A DNA stretch of 64,000 bases from PALSA-612 sp963791225 (GCA_963791225.1 CAWBRV010000008.1:1421590-1485589), one strand, 5' to 3'. Positions 26,626-37,218 are shown, counted from the stretch's first letter. Numbers and translations are program-made. The notes: generated from the sequence alone by a model not told the origin.

Positions 26626-26862
26626 CTATCCGGCCGGCGGGACGAGCGCGTAGCTCGAAGGATCGACTTGCACCGGCATGAACGGCAGCCCGTGATCGCT
26701 CGCCCATCCGTCGATCAGGCGCGCGACCTCGCCGCCGTCGTCGGTATCGAGGATCACGCCGCAACCGCCTTCGGCCAGCTCACCGTCGACCCCGCCGGCC
26801 GCGAGCGCTGCGAGCACCCCCGGGCCGTCGACCGCTCTCGTCAGCTCCACCGCAATCGTCAT
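26626..26862 (-). CDS. Small conserved-looking hypothetical protein downstream of aceA
   Basis: The 78-residue product starts MTIAVELTRAVDGPGVLAAL and ends in DPSSYALVPPAG. It has a compact beta-alpha pattern with Gly-rich turns (GVDGELAEGGCGVILDTDD) and no membrane segment. AAAGGAG lies upstream of the ATG, inside the end of aceA. It starts five bases after the aceA stop, so it is the last gene of the glyoxylate operon. I do not recognise the family. The position suggests a partner or regulator for isocitrate lyase or the product pathway. Confidence 0.65.
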   Translation of the reverse strand: MTIAVELTRAVDGPGVLAALAAGGVDGELAEGGCGVILDTDDGGEVARLIDGWASDHGLPFMPVQVDPSSYALVPPAG

Positions 26863-26867
26863 GCCGC

Positions 26868-28220
<1,353 letters not shown>

Positions 28221-28239
28221 GGAAGTCTCCTTCTCTTCG

Positions 28240-28371
28240 TCAGTTGTCGTGATCGCACTCGCACGGATCCGGACACGTGCACTCGGCGAGCTCGGCCGTC
28301 GTCAGCACGACGTCCTCACGCTCCGACTCGTTCTCGTTTGGGATCCACGATTGCGTCGTTGAAGTCATCAT
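28240..28371 (-). CDS. Cys-rich micro-ORF upstream of aceA
   Basis: The 43-residue product starts MMTSTTQSWIPNENESERED and ends CTCPDPCECDHDN. The acidic tail places four Cys in a C-x-C-x3-C-x-C arrangement followed by DHD, which could bind a metal. It ends 19 bases before the isocitrate lyase ATG and is on the same strand. An upstream start is possible, but it would run through a perfect 18-bp palindrome that looks regulatory. I believe similar short proteins with CPDxC tails occur in related actinobacteria, but I cannot verify that here. Function is unknown. Confidence 0.55.
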   Translation of the reverse strand: MMTSTTQSWIPNENESEREDVVLTTAELAECTCPDPCECDHDN

Positions 28372-28386
28372 ATCGCCTGTTTGTAG

Positions 28387-28404
28387 CATTTCGGATCCGA
28401 AATG
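28387..28404. promoter_or_regulatory. 18-bp perfect palindrome, candidate operator for the aceA operon
   Basis: CATTTCGGATCCGAAATG is its own reverse complement. It lies 16 bases before the start of the first gene of the isocitrate lyase operon and about 50 bases before the divergent valS promoter. Its AT-rich flanks stand out in high-GC DNA. A dimeric repressor such as a short-chain-acyl-CoA sensor could bind it. The regulator is unknown. Confidence 0.65.
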
Positions 28405-28453
28405 TCCATATCTGGGACCCGATAAACCCCGAGAGGCCGCGCCCGACGGCTCG

Positions 28454-28459
28454 TAGAAT
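28454..28459 (+). promoter_or_regulatory. -10 box for valS
   Basis: TAGAAT is followed by six bases (GGGCCC) and then the valS ATG, with no ribosome site. This fits leaderless transcription. Confidence 0.6.
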
Positions 28460-28465
28460 GGGCCC

Positions 28466-30874
28466 ATGGATCCGCTCTACCGTCCGCACGGCGTCGAATC
28501 CCGCTGGCAGAAGACGTGGGAGGAGGAGGGCCTCTACAACGCCGAGGCTTCGGATCCACGCCCGAGCTTCGCGATCGCCCACCCGCCCCCCAACGTCACC
28601 GGCGACCTCCACCTCGGCCACGCGCTGCAGCTGTCACTGGCGGACACGATCGTGCGCACGCGGCGCATGCAGGGCTACAACGTGCTCTTCCAGCCCGGCT
28701 ACGACCATGCGGGGATCTCGACTCAGAGCGCCGTCGAGAAGCATCTGGCGAACGAGGGGAGGACGCGGCACGACCTGGGACGCGAAGCCTTCGTCGCGCT
28801 CGTCTGGGATTGGTTGCACGAGTACGGCGGCAAGATCATGTTCCAGTTCCGCCGCATCGGCGCCTCGCTCGACTACCGGCGCGAGCGGTTCACGATGGAC
28901 GAGGCATACGTCCGGGCGGTCATGCGCTTCTTCGTCCACCTCTGGGAGAAGGGCCGGATCTACCGAGCGAACCGGATCATCAACTGGTGCCCGTTCCACC
29001 TGACGTCGCTCTCCGATCTCGAGCTCGAACACAGGGAGACGGACGACGCGCTCACCTACGTGCTGTATCCGTTCGCAGACGGCGAGGGCGGGATCACGAT
29101 CGCCACTGCGCGCGTGTCGACGATCCTGGCGGATGTCGCCGTCGCCGTCCATCCGGAGGATCCGCGCTACCGAGAGGCGATCGGGCGCGAGGTCGTGGTC
29201 CCGGTCGTCGAGACTCGCGTCCCCGTCATCGCGGACGAGCGTGTGGATCCCGGATTCGGATCGGGTGCGCTCAAGGTGACCCCGGGACACGATCCCCTCG
29301 ACTTCGAGATCGGTCGAGATCACGAGCTGCCCGCGCCGATGGTCGTGCGCGCCGATGGACGCATGGACGGCAGCGTCACCGGCTTCTACGACGGGTTGAC
29401 GCAGGAGGAGGCCGAACAGGAGATCCTCGCCTGGCTGCGCGAGCACGACCAGCTGGTCAAGCGCGAGTCGTACCGCCACACGGTCGCGTTCTGCGATCGC
29501 TGCAAGTCCCGGATCGAGCCGATCGTCTCGCTGCAGTGGTGGTGCTCGATGGAGGAGCTCAAACGGCCGGCACTCGAAGCGTTGCGCTCCGGGCTGGTGA
29601 CGTTCCATCCCGAGTCGCAGCACCGGTTCGCCGTCGACTCTCTCGAGAACGCTCCCGACTGGAACATCTCCCGCCAGATCTGGTGGGGTCACCAGCTGCC
29701 GGTCTGGTATTGCGCAGACGGACACATCACCGTCGCCGAGCAGGAGCCGGAGCGGTGCGCGGATTGCGGCGCCGGCTCGCTCACGCGCGAGACGGACGTT
29801 CTCGACACGTGGTTCTCCTCGGCGCTGTGGCCGTTCGCCACGCTCGGCTGGCCCGAGGACACGGACGACCTGCGCACCTTCTACCCCGGCGACCTGAACA
29901 CGACCGCGCGGGACATCATCCGGCTCTGGGAGAACCGCATGATCTTCACGGGGCTCGAGCTGATGGGCGACATCCCGTTCTCGAACGTCGTCATCCACTC
30001 GCTCGTCCATGCGCCGTCCGGCGGACGGATGTCGAAGAGCCTCGGCACCGGCATGAACCCGCTCGCCCTGATCGACGAGCACGGGGCCGACGCGACGCGC
30101 TACGGGCTGATGAAGATGGCGTCGTCACAGGACGTGACCTTCTCCGAGGGCGCGATCGAGGAGGGACGGAAGCTCGCGAACAAGCTCTGGAACGCGAGCC
30201 GGCTGCTGATCCTCGCGGGCGTCACCGAGATCGACGAGCGGCCTGCGTCGCTCGAGGAGCGCTGGATCCTTGCACGGCTCTCCTCTGTCCAGCGCACGGT
30301 CGAGCTCCACCTCGACCGCTTCGACTTCTCGCACCTCGTCGACGAGCTGTACCACCTCACGTTCGACGACTTCTGCGACTGGTACCTGGAGGCGATCAAG
30401 CCGCGCGTCTACGGCGGAGACGCCGACGCGCTGGCGACGGCCGGGGCGGCGCTCGAGCGGCTGCTCAAGCTGCTGCATCCGGTCATGCCGCACGTGACGG
30501 AGGAGATCTGGTCGAACCTCCCGGGGCGGGAGGGACGGCTCATCGTCGCGCCGTGGCCGGCGGCCGGCGACGAGGTCGAGGCCGACGCGCTTCAGCGGCT
30601 GCAGGAGGCGGCCGAGCGCTTCCGGCGCAGCGGCGTAGCGACGCCGCTCGAAGGCGAGGAGAAGCGGATCTTCGACGCGGTCGTCAAGCCCGAGCGCCAG
30701 AAGGCGAACGGAAACGTCGAGGCCGAGCAGGAGCGGCTCCGCAAGGAGATCGCCCGTGCCGAAGGCATGCTCTCCAACGCGCGCTTCACGGCCAACGCAC
30801 CCGCCGAGGTCGTCGAGGCCGAGCGCGAGAAGCTCGAGCGCTACCGGCGTGAGCTCGATGCGCTGGGTGGGTGA
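28466..30874 (+). CDS. valS: Valyl-tRNA synthetase
   Basis: This class I synthetase charges tRNA-Val and edits threonine. The HIGH motif is HLGH at residues 49-52 (PPPNVTGDLHLGH) and the KMSKS motif is RMSKS at 521-525. Between them lies the CP1 editing domain. A Cys pair pattern (CADGHITVAEQEPERCADC) suggests a zinc knuckle, and the tRNA-binding helical region and a short coiled C-terminal arm follow. At 802 residues it is on the short side for the family. The next gene begins directly after the stop. Confidence 0.97.
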   Translation: MDPLYRPHGVESRWQKTWEEEGLYNAEASDPRPSFAIAHPPPNVTGDLHLGHALQLSLADTIVRTRRMQGYNVLFQPGYDHAGISTQSAVEKHLANEGRTRHDLGREAFVALVWDWLHEYGGKIMFQFRRIGASLDYRRERFTMDEAYVRAVMRFFVHLWEKGRIYRANRIINWCPFHLTSLSDLELEHRETDDALTYVLYPFADGEGGITIATARVSTILADVAVAVHPEDPRYREAIGREVVVPVVETRVPVIADERVDPGFGSGALKVTPGHDPLDFEIGRDHELPAPMVVRADGRMDGSVTGFYDGLTQEEAEQEILAWLREHDQLVKRESYRHTVAFCDRCKSRIEPIVSLQWWCSMEELKRPALEALRSGLVTFHPESQHRFAVDSLENAPDWNISRQIWWGHQLPVWYCADGHITVAEQEPERCADCGAGSLTRETDVLDTWFSSALWPFATLGWPEDTDDLRTFYPGDLNTTARDIIRLWENRMIFTGLELMGDIPFSNVVIHSLVHAPSGGRMSKSLGTGMNPLALIDEHGADATRYGLMKMASSQDVTFSEGAIEEGRKLANKLWNASRLLILAGVTEIDERPASLEERWILARLSSVQRTVELHLDRFDFSHLVDELYHLTFDDFCDWYLEAIKPRVYGGDADALATAGAALERLLKLLHPVMPHVTEEIWSNLPGREGRLIVAPWPAAGDEVEADALQRLQEAAERFRRSGVATPLEGEEKRIFDAVVKPERQKANGNVEAEQERLRKEIARAEGMLSNARFTANAPAEVVEAEREKLERYRRELDALGG

Positions 30875-31957
30875 GTGTCCGGGGCGGTTGACTGGCTCGA
30901 GTCGCTGAGCCCCTGGCCCGCCGACGGGTTCGGGCTCGAGCGGATGCGCGCGCTCCTCGCGGAGCTCGGCGACCCGCAGCTCGGCTTTCCGTCGATCCAC
31001 GTCGTCGGGACGAACGGCAAGTCGACCACGACGCGGACGGTCGAGGAGACGCTGCTGCGGGAAGGCGTCGTGGCAGCCGCCTATACGAGCCCGCACGTGA
31101 GCGGCTGGTCGGAGCGGATTCGCGTCGGCGGCGAGGAGGCCGACGTCGAGCGGGCGCTCGCTCGCGTGCAGGCGCCGGCGGTGGCGCTCGGGGCGACGCA
31201 GTTCGAGGTGCTGACCGCGGCGGCCCTGGCCGAGTTCGGCGAGGCCGGCGTCGAGGCGGCTGCGATCGAAGCGGGCCTCGGCGGGCGGTACGACGCGACG
31301 AACGTCCTCTGCTCGCCGGTGCAGGTGCTGACGAACGTCGCGCTCGAGCACACGGACGTGCTCGGCTCGACGCGCGAGGCGATCGCCGCAGAGAAGCTCG
31401 CGGTCGTGCAACGCGGGGCCTCGGTTGTGCTCGGCGAGCCGGAGTGGGAGCCGCTCGCCCGCCGGAACGGCGCCGCCCGCGTCGTCGTCGAGACGGGCGG
31501 TAACCGCGCGCTCGCCGGCGTCGCGGCCTCGGCCTTCCTCGGCCGGACGGTCGAGCCCGCCGAGGTGCAGCTCCCCGGGAGGCTCGAGGTCCGCGGCGAC
31601 GAGATCTGGGACGGCGCCCACACGCCCGAGGCCGTGCGCCACGTGGCGCCGTCGATCCCGCGCCTCGGCTCGGTTGTCGCCTCGATCCTCGCCGACAAGG
31701 ACGTGGATGCCGTCCTGGCCGAGCTCGGACGGCTCGCGCCGGCGTTCGTCGCCACCAGCTCGTCGAGCCCCCGTGCCCTGCCGGCGGCCGCTCTGGCCGC
31801 CCGCGCCGCCGGCTTCTTCGACCGCGTCGAGGCCGTGGACGACCCGCGCGAGGCGCTCCGGCGCGCCCACGAGCTCGGCGAGCCGGTCCTCGTGACCGGC
31901 TCCCTCTACCTGCTCGCGGATCTCGCGAAGCGCGCCCCCGCCGGGGCCCGTCGATGA
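30875..31957 (+). CDS. folC: Folylpolyglutamate/dihydrofolate synthase
   Basis: FolC adds glutamate to folates, and the bifunctional form also makes dihydrofolate from dihydropteroate. The ATP loop GTNGKS is at residues 45-50. TSPHVSGWSERIRV is the next conserved loop and AAIEAGLGGRYDATN is the catalytic metal region. At 360 residues it is about 60 shorter than usual, mainly in the C-terminal domain, but the mur-ligase-like fold is complete (WDGAHTPEAVRHV). The GTG start is adjacent to the valS stop, as in many bacteria where folC follows valS. Confidence 0.92.
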   Translation: MSGAVDWLESLSPWPADGFGLERMRALLAELGDPQLGFPSIHVVGTNGKSTTTRTVEETLLREGVVAAAYTSPHVSGWSERIRVGGEEADVERALARVQAPAVALGATQFEVLTAAALAEFGEAGVEAAAIEAGLGGRYDATNVLCSPVQVLTNVALEHTDVLGSTREAIAAEKLAVVQRGASVVLGEPEWEPLARRNGAARVVVETGGNRALAGVAASAFLGRTVEPAEVQLPGRLEVRGDEIWDGAHTPEAVRHVAPSIPRLGSVVASILADKDVDAVLAELGRLAPAFVATSSSSPRALPAAALAARAAGFFDRVEAVDDPREALRRAHELGEPVLVTGSLYLLADLAKRAPAGARR

Positions 31958-32781
31958 CCGAGGCCGAAGCCATCGCCCGCTCGCCGTCGCTTGCGACGGT
32001 CGACTCCATGGCGGCCGAGCTCTCGGCGCTGGGCGTCGTCGAGGGAAGCGTCGTGCTCGTCCACTCGTCCCTCCGCTCCGTCGGCTGGGTCTGCGGCGGG
32101 GCGGTCGCGGTCGTCCTCGCCCTCCAGCGAGCGGTGGGAGACGAGGGCACGCTCGTCATGCCCGCCCACTCGGGCGAACTGTCGGATCCGGCCGGGTGGC
32201 AGAACCCGCCCGTCCCTCGCGAATGGTGGGACACGATCCGGGAGTCGATGCCGCTCTTCGATCGCGACCTGACACCGACCCGCGGCATGGGTGCCGTCGC
32301 CGAGTGCTTCCGGCGCGGCCCCGGCGTGCTCCGGAGCGATCACCCACAGGTCTCGTTCTCCGCGCGCGGGCCACAGGCTGAGCGGATCGTGAGCGGGCAC
32401 GCGCTCGCCGACAGCCTGTCCGAGCGCTCACCGCTCGCCCGGATCTACGAGCTCGACGGCGACGTTCTGCTGCTCGGCGTCGGCCACGACTCGAACACGT
32501 CGCTGCACCTCGCCGAGTACCGGTCTGGACGGGCCCGGCCGGGACGCAACGGCGCGCCGCTCGTGGCGGACGGCGAGCGCTGCTGGGTGGAGTTCGAGGA
32601 CGTCGAGCTCGACTCGTCGGACTTTCCGCAGATCGGCGAGAGCTTCGAGCGCGAGATCGGGGCTCGCCGAGCCCGGGTGGGGCAGGCCGAGGCGCTCCTC
32701 GCCTCGCAGCGCGCGCTGGTCGACTACGCGGTCGAGTGGATGCTGGAGAACCGCCCGCCGGTCGCAGCGGACGTCGGGTGA
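31954..32781 (+). CDS. AAC(3)-like acetyltransferase (Antibiotic_NAT family)
   Basis: The product has 275 residues. Family signatures are VLVHSSLRSVGWVCGG near residue 30, TLVMPAHSG, RGMGAVAECFRR and RSDHPQVSFSARGPQA, with LLLGVGHDSNTSLHLAEY near 165-185. These are the conserved acetyl-CoA and active-site blocks of aminoglycoside 3-N-acetyltransferase homologues. Many chromosomal members do not act on drugs, so the natural substrate may be a wall or metabolite amine. The ATG overlaps the folC stop by four bases (ATGA), so it is part of the valS-folC operon. Confidence 0.82.
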   Translation: MTEAEAIARSPSLATVDSMAAELSALGVVEGSVVLVHSSLRSVGWVCGGAVAVVLALQRAVGDEGTLVMPAHSGELSDPAGWQNPPVPREWWDTIRESMPLFDRDLTPTRGMGAVAECFRRGPGVLRSDHPQVSFSARGPQAERIVSGHALADSLSERSPLARIYELDGDVLLLGVGHDSNTSLHLAEYRSGRARPGRNGAPLVADGERCWVEFEDVELDSSDFPQIGESFEREIGARRARVGQAEALLASQRALVDYAVEWMLENRPPVAADVG

Positions 32782-32784
32782 CCC

Positions 32785-32898
32785 GTGGCCCAGCACGGTC
32801 CGCGCCTGAGTGTTTTCGTGTTCGTCGCCGTCGCGCTGGCGGCGTTCGTCGGCTTGGCGTTTACGGCCGGGTACGTCATAGGCAAACTGCTGTTGTAG
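32785..32898 (+). CDS. 37-residue single-span membrane protein
   Basis: This tiny gene begins at a GTG three bases after the AAC(3)-like stop. It encodes a polar MAQHGPRLS start, a hydrophobic span of about 20 residues (VFVFVAVALAAFVGLAFTAGY) and a VIGKLLL tail. It ends two bases before the GTG of the zinc-ribbon gene. The tight packing and clean frame argue that it is real. It may be an assembly factor or small subunit, but no function is known. Confidence 0.6.
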   Translation: MAQHGPRLSVFVFVAVALAAFVGLAFTAGYVIGKLLL

Positions 32899-32900
32899 CC

Positions 32901-33467
32901 GTGGTCTTCTTGAACCCTCTCCTCGCGAACTTCTTCGCCACCCGGACGTGGTCCCTGACGCGTGCAGGGCTGATCGCGGCCGGGGTCGTCTTCTGGCTCG
33001 CGATCGGCTTCTGGACGTTCAAGGACGCGCGCCGCCGCATCAAGAGCCCCTGGCTCGTCGCACTCGCGACGCTCGTCGGGCTCGTACCCCCGTTCTTCGG
33101 GGCGCTGATCTACATGCTCTTCCGGCCGCCCGAGTACCTGGACGAGGTGCGCGAGCGGGAGCTCGAGATACGCGCGATCGAGGAGCGGCTCGCGGCCGGG
33201 AGCGGCGAGTGCCCCGTCTGCCGGGCCGCGGTCGAGCCGTCCTTCCTCGTCTGCCCCGTGTGCACGACCCGCCTGAAGGAGGCGTGCGTGTCGTGCAAGG
33301 CGCCGCTCGAGTCGCTGTGGCAGGTATGCCCACACTGCGAGACGCCCGTCAGCCGCCGCCCGCCACTCGACCTCGCCGCGACGTTCGAGAGCACGTCCCT
33401 CTCCGAGCCCGCGCCGCGGCCGCCGGCTCGTCGGCGACGAGCGCCTCGGAAGCGCCCCGCCGAGTAG
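32901..33467 (+). CDS. Double zinc-ribbon membrane protein
   Basis: The 188-residue product has two membrane segments at about residues 18-38 and 50-73. A basic and acidic linker leads to two zinc ribbons (CPVC with CPVC, then CVSC with CPHC, at about residues 105-150). The tail is rich in Pro, Arg and Ala. The GTG at 32901 follows the small membrane gene by two bases. Such proteins (zinc-ribbon domain plus two helices) are widespread in actinobacteria and usually lack assigned function. The zinc ribbons could bind protein or nucleic acid at the membrane. Confidence 0.78.
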   Translation: MVFLNPLLANFFATRTWSLTRAGLIAAGVVFWLAIGFWTFKDARRRIKSPWLVALATLVGLVPPFFGALIYMLFRPPEYLDEVRERELEIRAIEERLAAGSGECPVCRAAVEPSFLVCPVCTTRLKEACVSCKAPLESLWQVCPHCETPVSRRPPLDLAATFESTSLSEPAPRPPARRRRAPRKRPAE

Positions 33468-33475
33468 TGGTCGAC

Positions 33476-33481
33476 TAGACT
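33476..33481 (+). promoter_or_regulatory. -10 box for ndk
   Basis: TAGACT is followed by eight bases and then the GTG of ndk, with no ribosome site. This fits a leaderless mRNA. Confidence 0.55.
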
Positions 33482-33489
33482 CGCGCCCC

Positions 33490-33909
33490 GTGGCAGAGGA
33501 GCGGACACTCGTGCTCGTGAAGCCGGATGCGGTCGGGCGCGGCCTCGCGGGCGAGATCGTCGGGCGGCTCGAGCGCCGCGGGCTCGTGCTGCGCGCGGCA
33601 AAGCTCCTCGTCGTCGACCGCGCGCTGGCGGAGGAGCACTACGCCGAGCATCGCGAGAAGCCGTTCTTCGGCGAGCTCGTCGAGTTCATCACCTCGGCGC
33701 CGACGCTGGCGCTCGTCGTCGAGGGCGAGGGCGCGATCGGCGTCGTCCGGACGACGATGGGCGCGACGAACCCGCGCGACTCCGCGCCGGGCACGATTCG
33801 CGGCGACCTCGCGCTCGCGATGCCCGACAACCTGATCCACGGCTCCGACTCGCCCGAGTCGGCCACGCGCGAGATCGGGCTCTGGTTCGCGGACGATGAG
33901 CTCGTCTGA
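33490..33909 (+). CDS. ndk: Nucleoside diphosphate kinase
   Basis: Ndk swaps gamma-phosphates between nucleoside triphosphates and diphosphates via a phosphohistidine. The 139-residue protein keeps the catalytic His117 in NLIHGSDSPESA. TLVLVKPDAVGRGLAGEI is the N-terminal nucleotide site and TMGATNPRDSAPGTIRGD is the base-binding loop. Length is normal. The stop overlaps the next gene, so it heads an operon with two methyltransferases and maf. Confidence 0.96.
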   Translation: MAEERTLVLVKPDAVGRGLAGEIVGRLERRGLVLRAAKLLVVDRALAEEHYAEHREKPFFGELVEFITSAPTLALVVEGEGAIGVVRTTMGATNPRDSAPGTIRGDLALAMPDNLIHGSDSPESATREIGLWFADDELV

Positions 33910-34642
33910 GCTCAACCGAGCCTTCTGGGACCGCCAGTCCGACTCCTATCAGGAGCGCAACAAGGAGTTCATCGGACGTCCCGAGCCGCGCTGGGGCACG
34001 TGGCAGCTCCCCGAGTCGGAGCTGAAGGTGCTCGGCGACGTGGCCGGGAAGGACGTGCTCGAGCTCGGCTGCGGCGCCGCGCAGTGGGCGGTCCTGCTCG
34101 CCGGGCAGGGCGCGCGGATGGTCGGGCTCGACAACTCGGAACGCCAGCTCGAGCACGCGCGCGAGCGGCTGGCGGCGGCCGGCGTCGAGTTCCCGCTCGT
34201 CCACGCTGCAGCCGAGTCGATCCCGCTTCCGGATGCGAGCTTCGACGTCGTCTTCTGCGACCACGGTGCGCTGACCTTCGCCGACCCGCTGCTCGTCGTC
34301 CCCGAGGTCGCACGGGTCCTGCGCCCGGGTGGCCTGCTCGCCTTCTCCCACTTCACGCCGTTCGGCTGGATCTGCGTCGACGAAAAGGACGAGATCGAGG
34401 AACGACTCGTGCTCGACTACTTCGGCATCCACCGCTTCGACGACACCGACGGCAGCGTCCTCTTCCAGCTCCCGTACGGCGAGTGGATCCGGCTCTTCCG
34501 CCGCAACGGCTTCACGGTCGAGGACCTGATCGAGGTCCAGCCGCCGGAAGGCGCCGAGTCGACGTACCGGACACCGGCCGAGACGGCGTGGGCGCGGCGC
34601 TGGCCGATGGAGGAGATCTGGAAGGCGCGCAAGTGGAGCTGA
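33896..34642 (+). CDS. SAM-dependent methyltransferase, first of a tandem pair
   Basis: The product has 248 residues. VLELGCGAAQWAVLLA is the SAM site and VGLDNSERQLEHA is the ribose-binding region. LPDASFDVVFCDHGA and LRPGGLLAFSHF are the later motifs. The N-terminus (FWDRQSDSYQERN) and C-terminus (IRLFRRNGFTVEDLIEVQPP, EEIWKARKW) match those of the next gene, so the two are paralogues from a local duplication. The start lies inside the end of ndk. The substrate is unknown. Confidence 0.85.
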   Translation: MSSSELNRAFWDRQSDSYQERNKEFIGRPEPRWGTWQLPESELKVLGDVAGKDVLELGCGAAQWAVLLAGQGARMVGLDNSERQLEHARERLAAAGVEFPLVHAAAESIPLPDASFDVVFCDHGALTFADPLLVVPEVARVLRPGGLLAFSHFTPFGWICVDEKDEIEERLVLDYFGIHRFDDTDGSVLFQLPYGEWIRLFRRNGFTVEDLIEVQPPEGAESTYRTPAETAWARRWPMEEIWKARKWS

Positions 34643-35388
34643 GCGAGCACGCTGCGCAGAACAAGGCCGCCTGGGAGCTCGAGGCGCCCGCGTACGAGGA
34701 GGGCGGCCGTCGCAACTGGTCCGGGGAACGCGAGCCGGACTGGGGGATCTGGCGCGTTCCCGAATCGGAGCTGCGGGTGCTTCCGGACGTGGCCGGCAAG
34801 GACGTGGTCGAGCTCGGCTGCGGCACCGCCTACTGGTCGGCGTGGCTCGCCCGGATGGGCGCGCGCCCGGTCGGCATCGACATCACGGACGCGCAGCTCG
34901 CGAACGCCCGCAGGTTCATGGCCGAGTACGGGCCCGAGTTCCCTCTCATTCAGGCATCGGCCGAGGACGTGCCGCTCCCGGACGCGAGCTTCGACATTGC
35001 CTTCTCCGAGTACGGCGCCTCGATCTGGTGCGACCCCAATCTCTGGGTCCCCGAGGCGGCGCGGCTCCTGCGCCCGGGCGGCGAGCTGATCTTCCTCGTC
35101 AACGGCACGCTTGCGATTCTCACGGACGACCCGCCAAACGAGACGCAGCTCGTCCGCGACTACTTCGGCATGCACCGCTTCGAGTGGCCGGACGACGACG
35201 GCATCGACTTCCACATCGGCTACGGCGAGTGGATCCGGCTCTTCCGGGCGAACGGTCTCGAGGTCGAGGACCTGATCGAGATCCAGGCTCCGCCGGAGGG
35301 ACCGGAGACGCGGTACGAGTGGGTCACACGCGCGTGGGCCCACCGCTGGCCCTCGGAGGAGATCTGGAAGGCCCGGAAGCGCGCCTAG
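34633..35388 (+). CDS. SAM-dependent methyltransferase, second of a tandem pair
   Basis: The 251-residue paralogue of the preceding enzyme shares VVELGCGTAYWSAWLARMG, LPDASFDIAFSEYGAS, LRPGGELIFLVNG and the C-terminal EEIWKARKR. The first Asn/Asp pocket residue differs (GIDITDAQ). The two have diverged well beyond recent duplication and may act on different acceptors. The GTG at 34633 overlaps the previous gene by ten bases. This start is the best one with a family-like N-terminus. Confidence 0.83.
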   Translation: MELSEHAAQNKAAWELEAPAYEEGGRRNWSGEREPDWGIWRVPESELRVLPDVAGKDVVELGCGTAYWSAWLARMGARPVGIDITDAQLANARRFMAEYGPEFPLIQASAEDVPLPDASFDIAFSEYGASIWCDPNLWVPEAARLLRPGGELIFLVNGTLAILTDDPPNETQLVRDYFGMHRFEWPDDDGIDFHIGYGEWIRLFRANGLEVEDLIEIQAPPEGPETRYEWVTRAWAHRWPSEEIWKARKRA

Positions 35389-35924
35389 TCCTCGCGTCGA
35401 CCTCGCCGCAGCGGCGGGCGATACTCGAGCAGCTCCGCATCCCGTTCGTCGTGGTGGCGCCCGACTACGAGGAGGAGGGCGACGACCCGGTCGAGCATGC
35501 GGCCGGCAAGGCCCGGTCGGTGGAAGCCGGGCGGCCGGTGCTCGGCGTCGATACGGACGTGTTCGTCGCCGGCCGCCGGTTCGGTAAGGCCAGAAGCCCG
35601 GCCGAGGCGCAGGCGATGCTCGGAGCGCTGTCCGGCCGCGCGCACGAGGTCGTCTCCGGCCTGTGTCTGCGTGGGCCCGGGTGGGAGGAGTTGCATCGCG
35701 TCGTCACGGAGGTCTCGTTCCGCCCGCTCGCGTCCGCCGAGATCGAGCGGTACGTCGCCGCCGGCGAGTGGGAGGGCCGCGCCGGGGCGTACGCGATCCA
35801 GGGGCTCGGCGCCTCGCTCGTCGAGCGCGTCGACGGCGACTACCTGAACGTCGTCGGTCTGCCCGCCGCTCTGCTCGTCCAGATCCTCGCGGAGCGGTTC
35901 CCGGGCACGTACGGCTTCGGCTGA
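35364..35924 (+). CDS. maf: Maf-like nucleotide pyrophosphatase, apparent CTG start
   Basis: Maf proteins hydrolyse non-canonical or canonical nucleoside triphosphates to monophosphates. Visible motifs are RLVLASTSPQRRAIL at the start, VLGVDTDVFVAGRRFGKA (the catalytic Asp region) and AYAIQGLGASLVERVDGDYLNVVGLP near the end. The only start that keeps a short normal N-terminus is CTG at 35364, with GGAGGA three bases before it. A GTG at 35334 would add ten residues inside the methyltransferase gene. The product is 186 residues. It may be YhdE-like, acting in division-linked nucleotide surveillance, as maf lies beside mre genes in many bacteria. Confidence 0.82.
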   Translation: MEGPEARLVLASTSPQRRAILEQLRIPFVVVAPDYEEEGDDPVEHAAGKARSVEAGRPVLGVDTDVFVAGRRFGKARSPAEAQAMLGALSGRAHEVVSGLCLRGPGWEELHRVVTEVSFRPLASAEIERYVAAGEWEGRAGAYAIQGLGASLVERVDGDYLNVVGLPAALLVQILAERFPGTYGFG

Positions 35925-35956
35925 GGGCTCGCGGCGGACGCCGCGGCTCACGCCGC

Positions 35957-35962
35957 TAGACT
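35957..35962 (+). promoter_or_regulatory. -10 box for mreB
   Basis: TAGACT is followed by 12 bases and then the mreB ATG. The leader would be only a few bases long. Confidence 0.55.
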
Positions 35963-35974
35963 CGGAGCCCGGTC

Positions 35975-37036
<1,062 letters not shown>

Positions 37037-37141
37037 CCGTTCCGGCCGGCTGTTGAGAAGAAGTCACACTTTCGTGACAGCTGCGGCACACCCGCGGCAC
37101 GATTTCGCGGGTACGCTCACCGCGGGTGGCGGACGGTCTTC

Positions 37142-37160
37142 TCCCCACCCAGGGTGGGGA
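37142..37160 (+). other. Hairpin in the mreB-mreC gap
   Basis: An 8-bp stem (TCCCCACC with GGTGGGGA) and a 3-base loop lie between mreB and mreC. It has no T-run. It could attenuate transcription from mreB into mreC. Another short stem, GTCAC/GTGAC, lies earlier in the same gap. Confidence 0.4.
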
Positions 37161-37218
37161 TGGGAGCATGGACCCGCCGGCTCGCCGGCGGACCGAGACG
37201 ACGCTCCGCGGCCTTGCC

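Noticed and set aside
32736..32900. Extension of the zinc-ribbon protein upstream to 32736
   Set aside because: It overlaps the acetyltransferase and the small membrane gene in another frame, and the GTG at 32901 is well placed.
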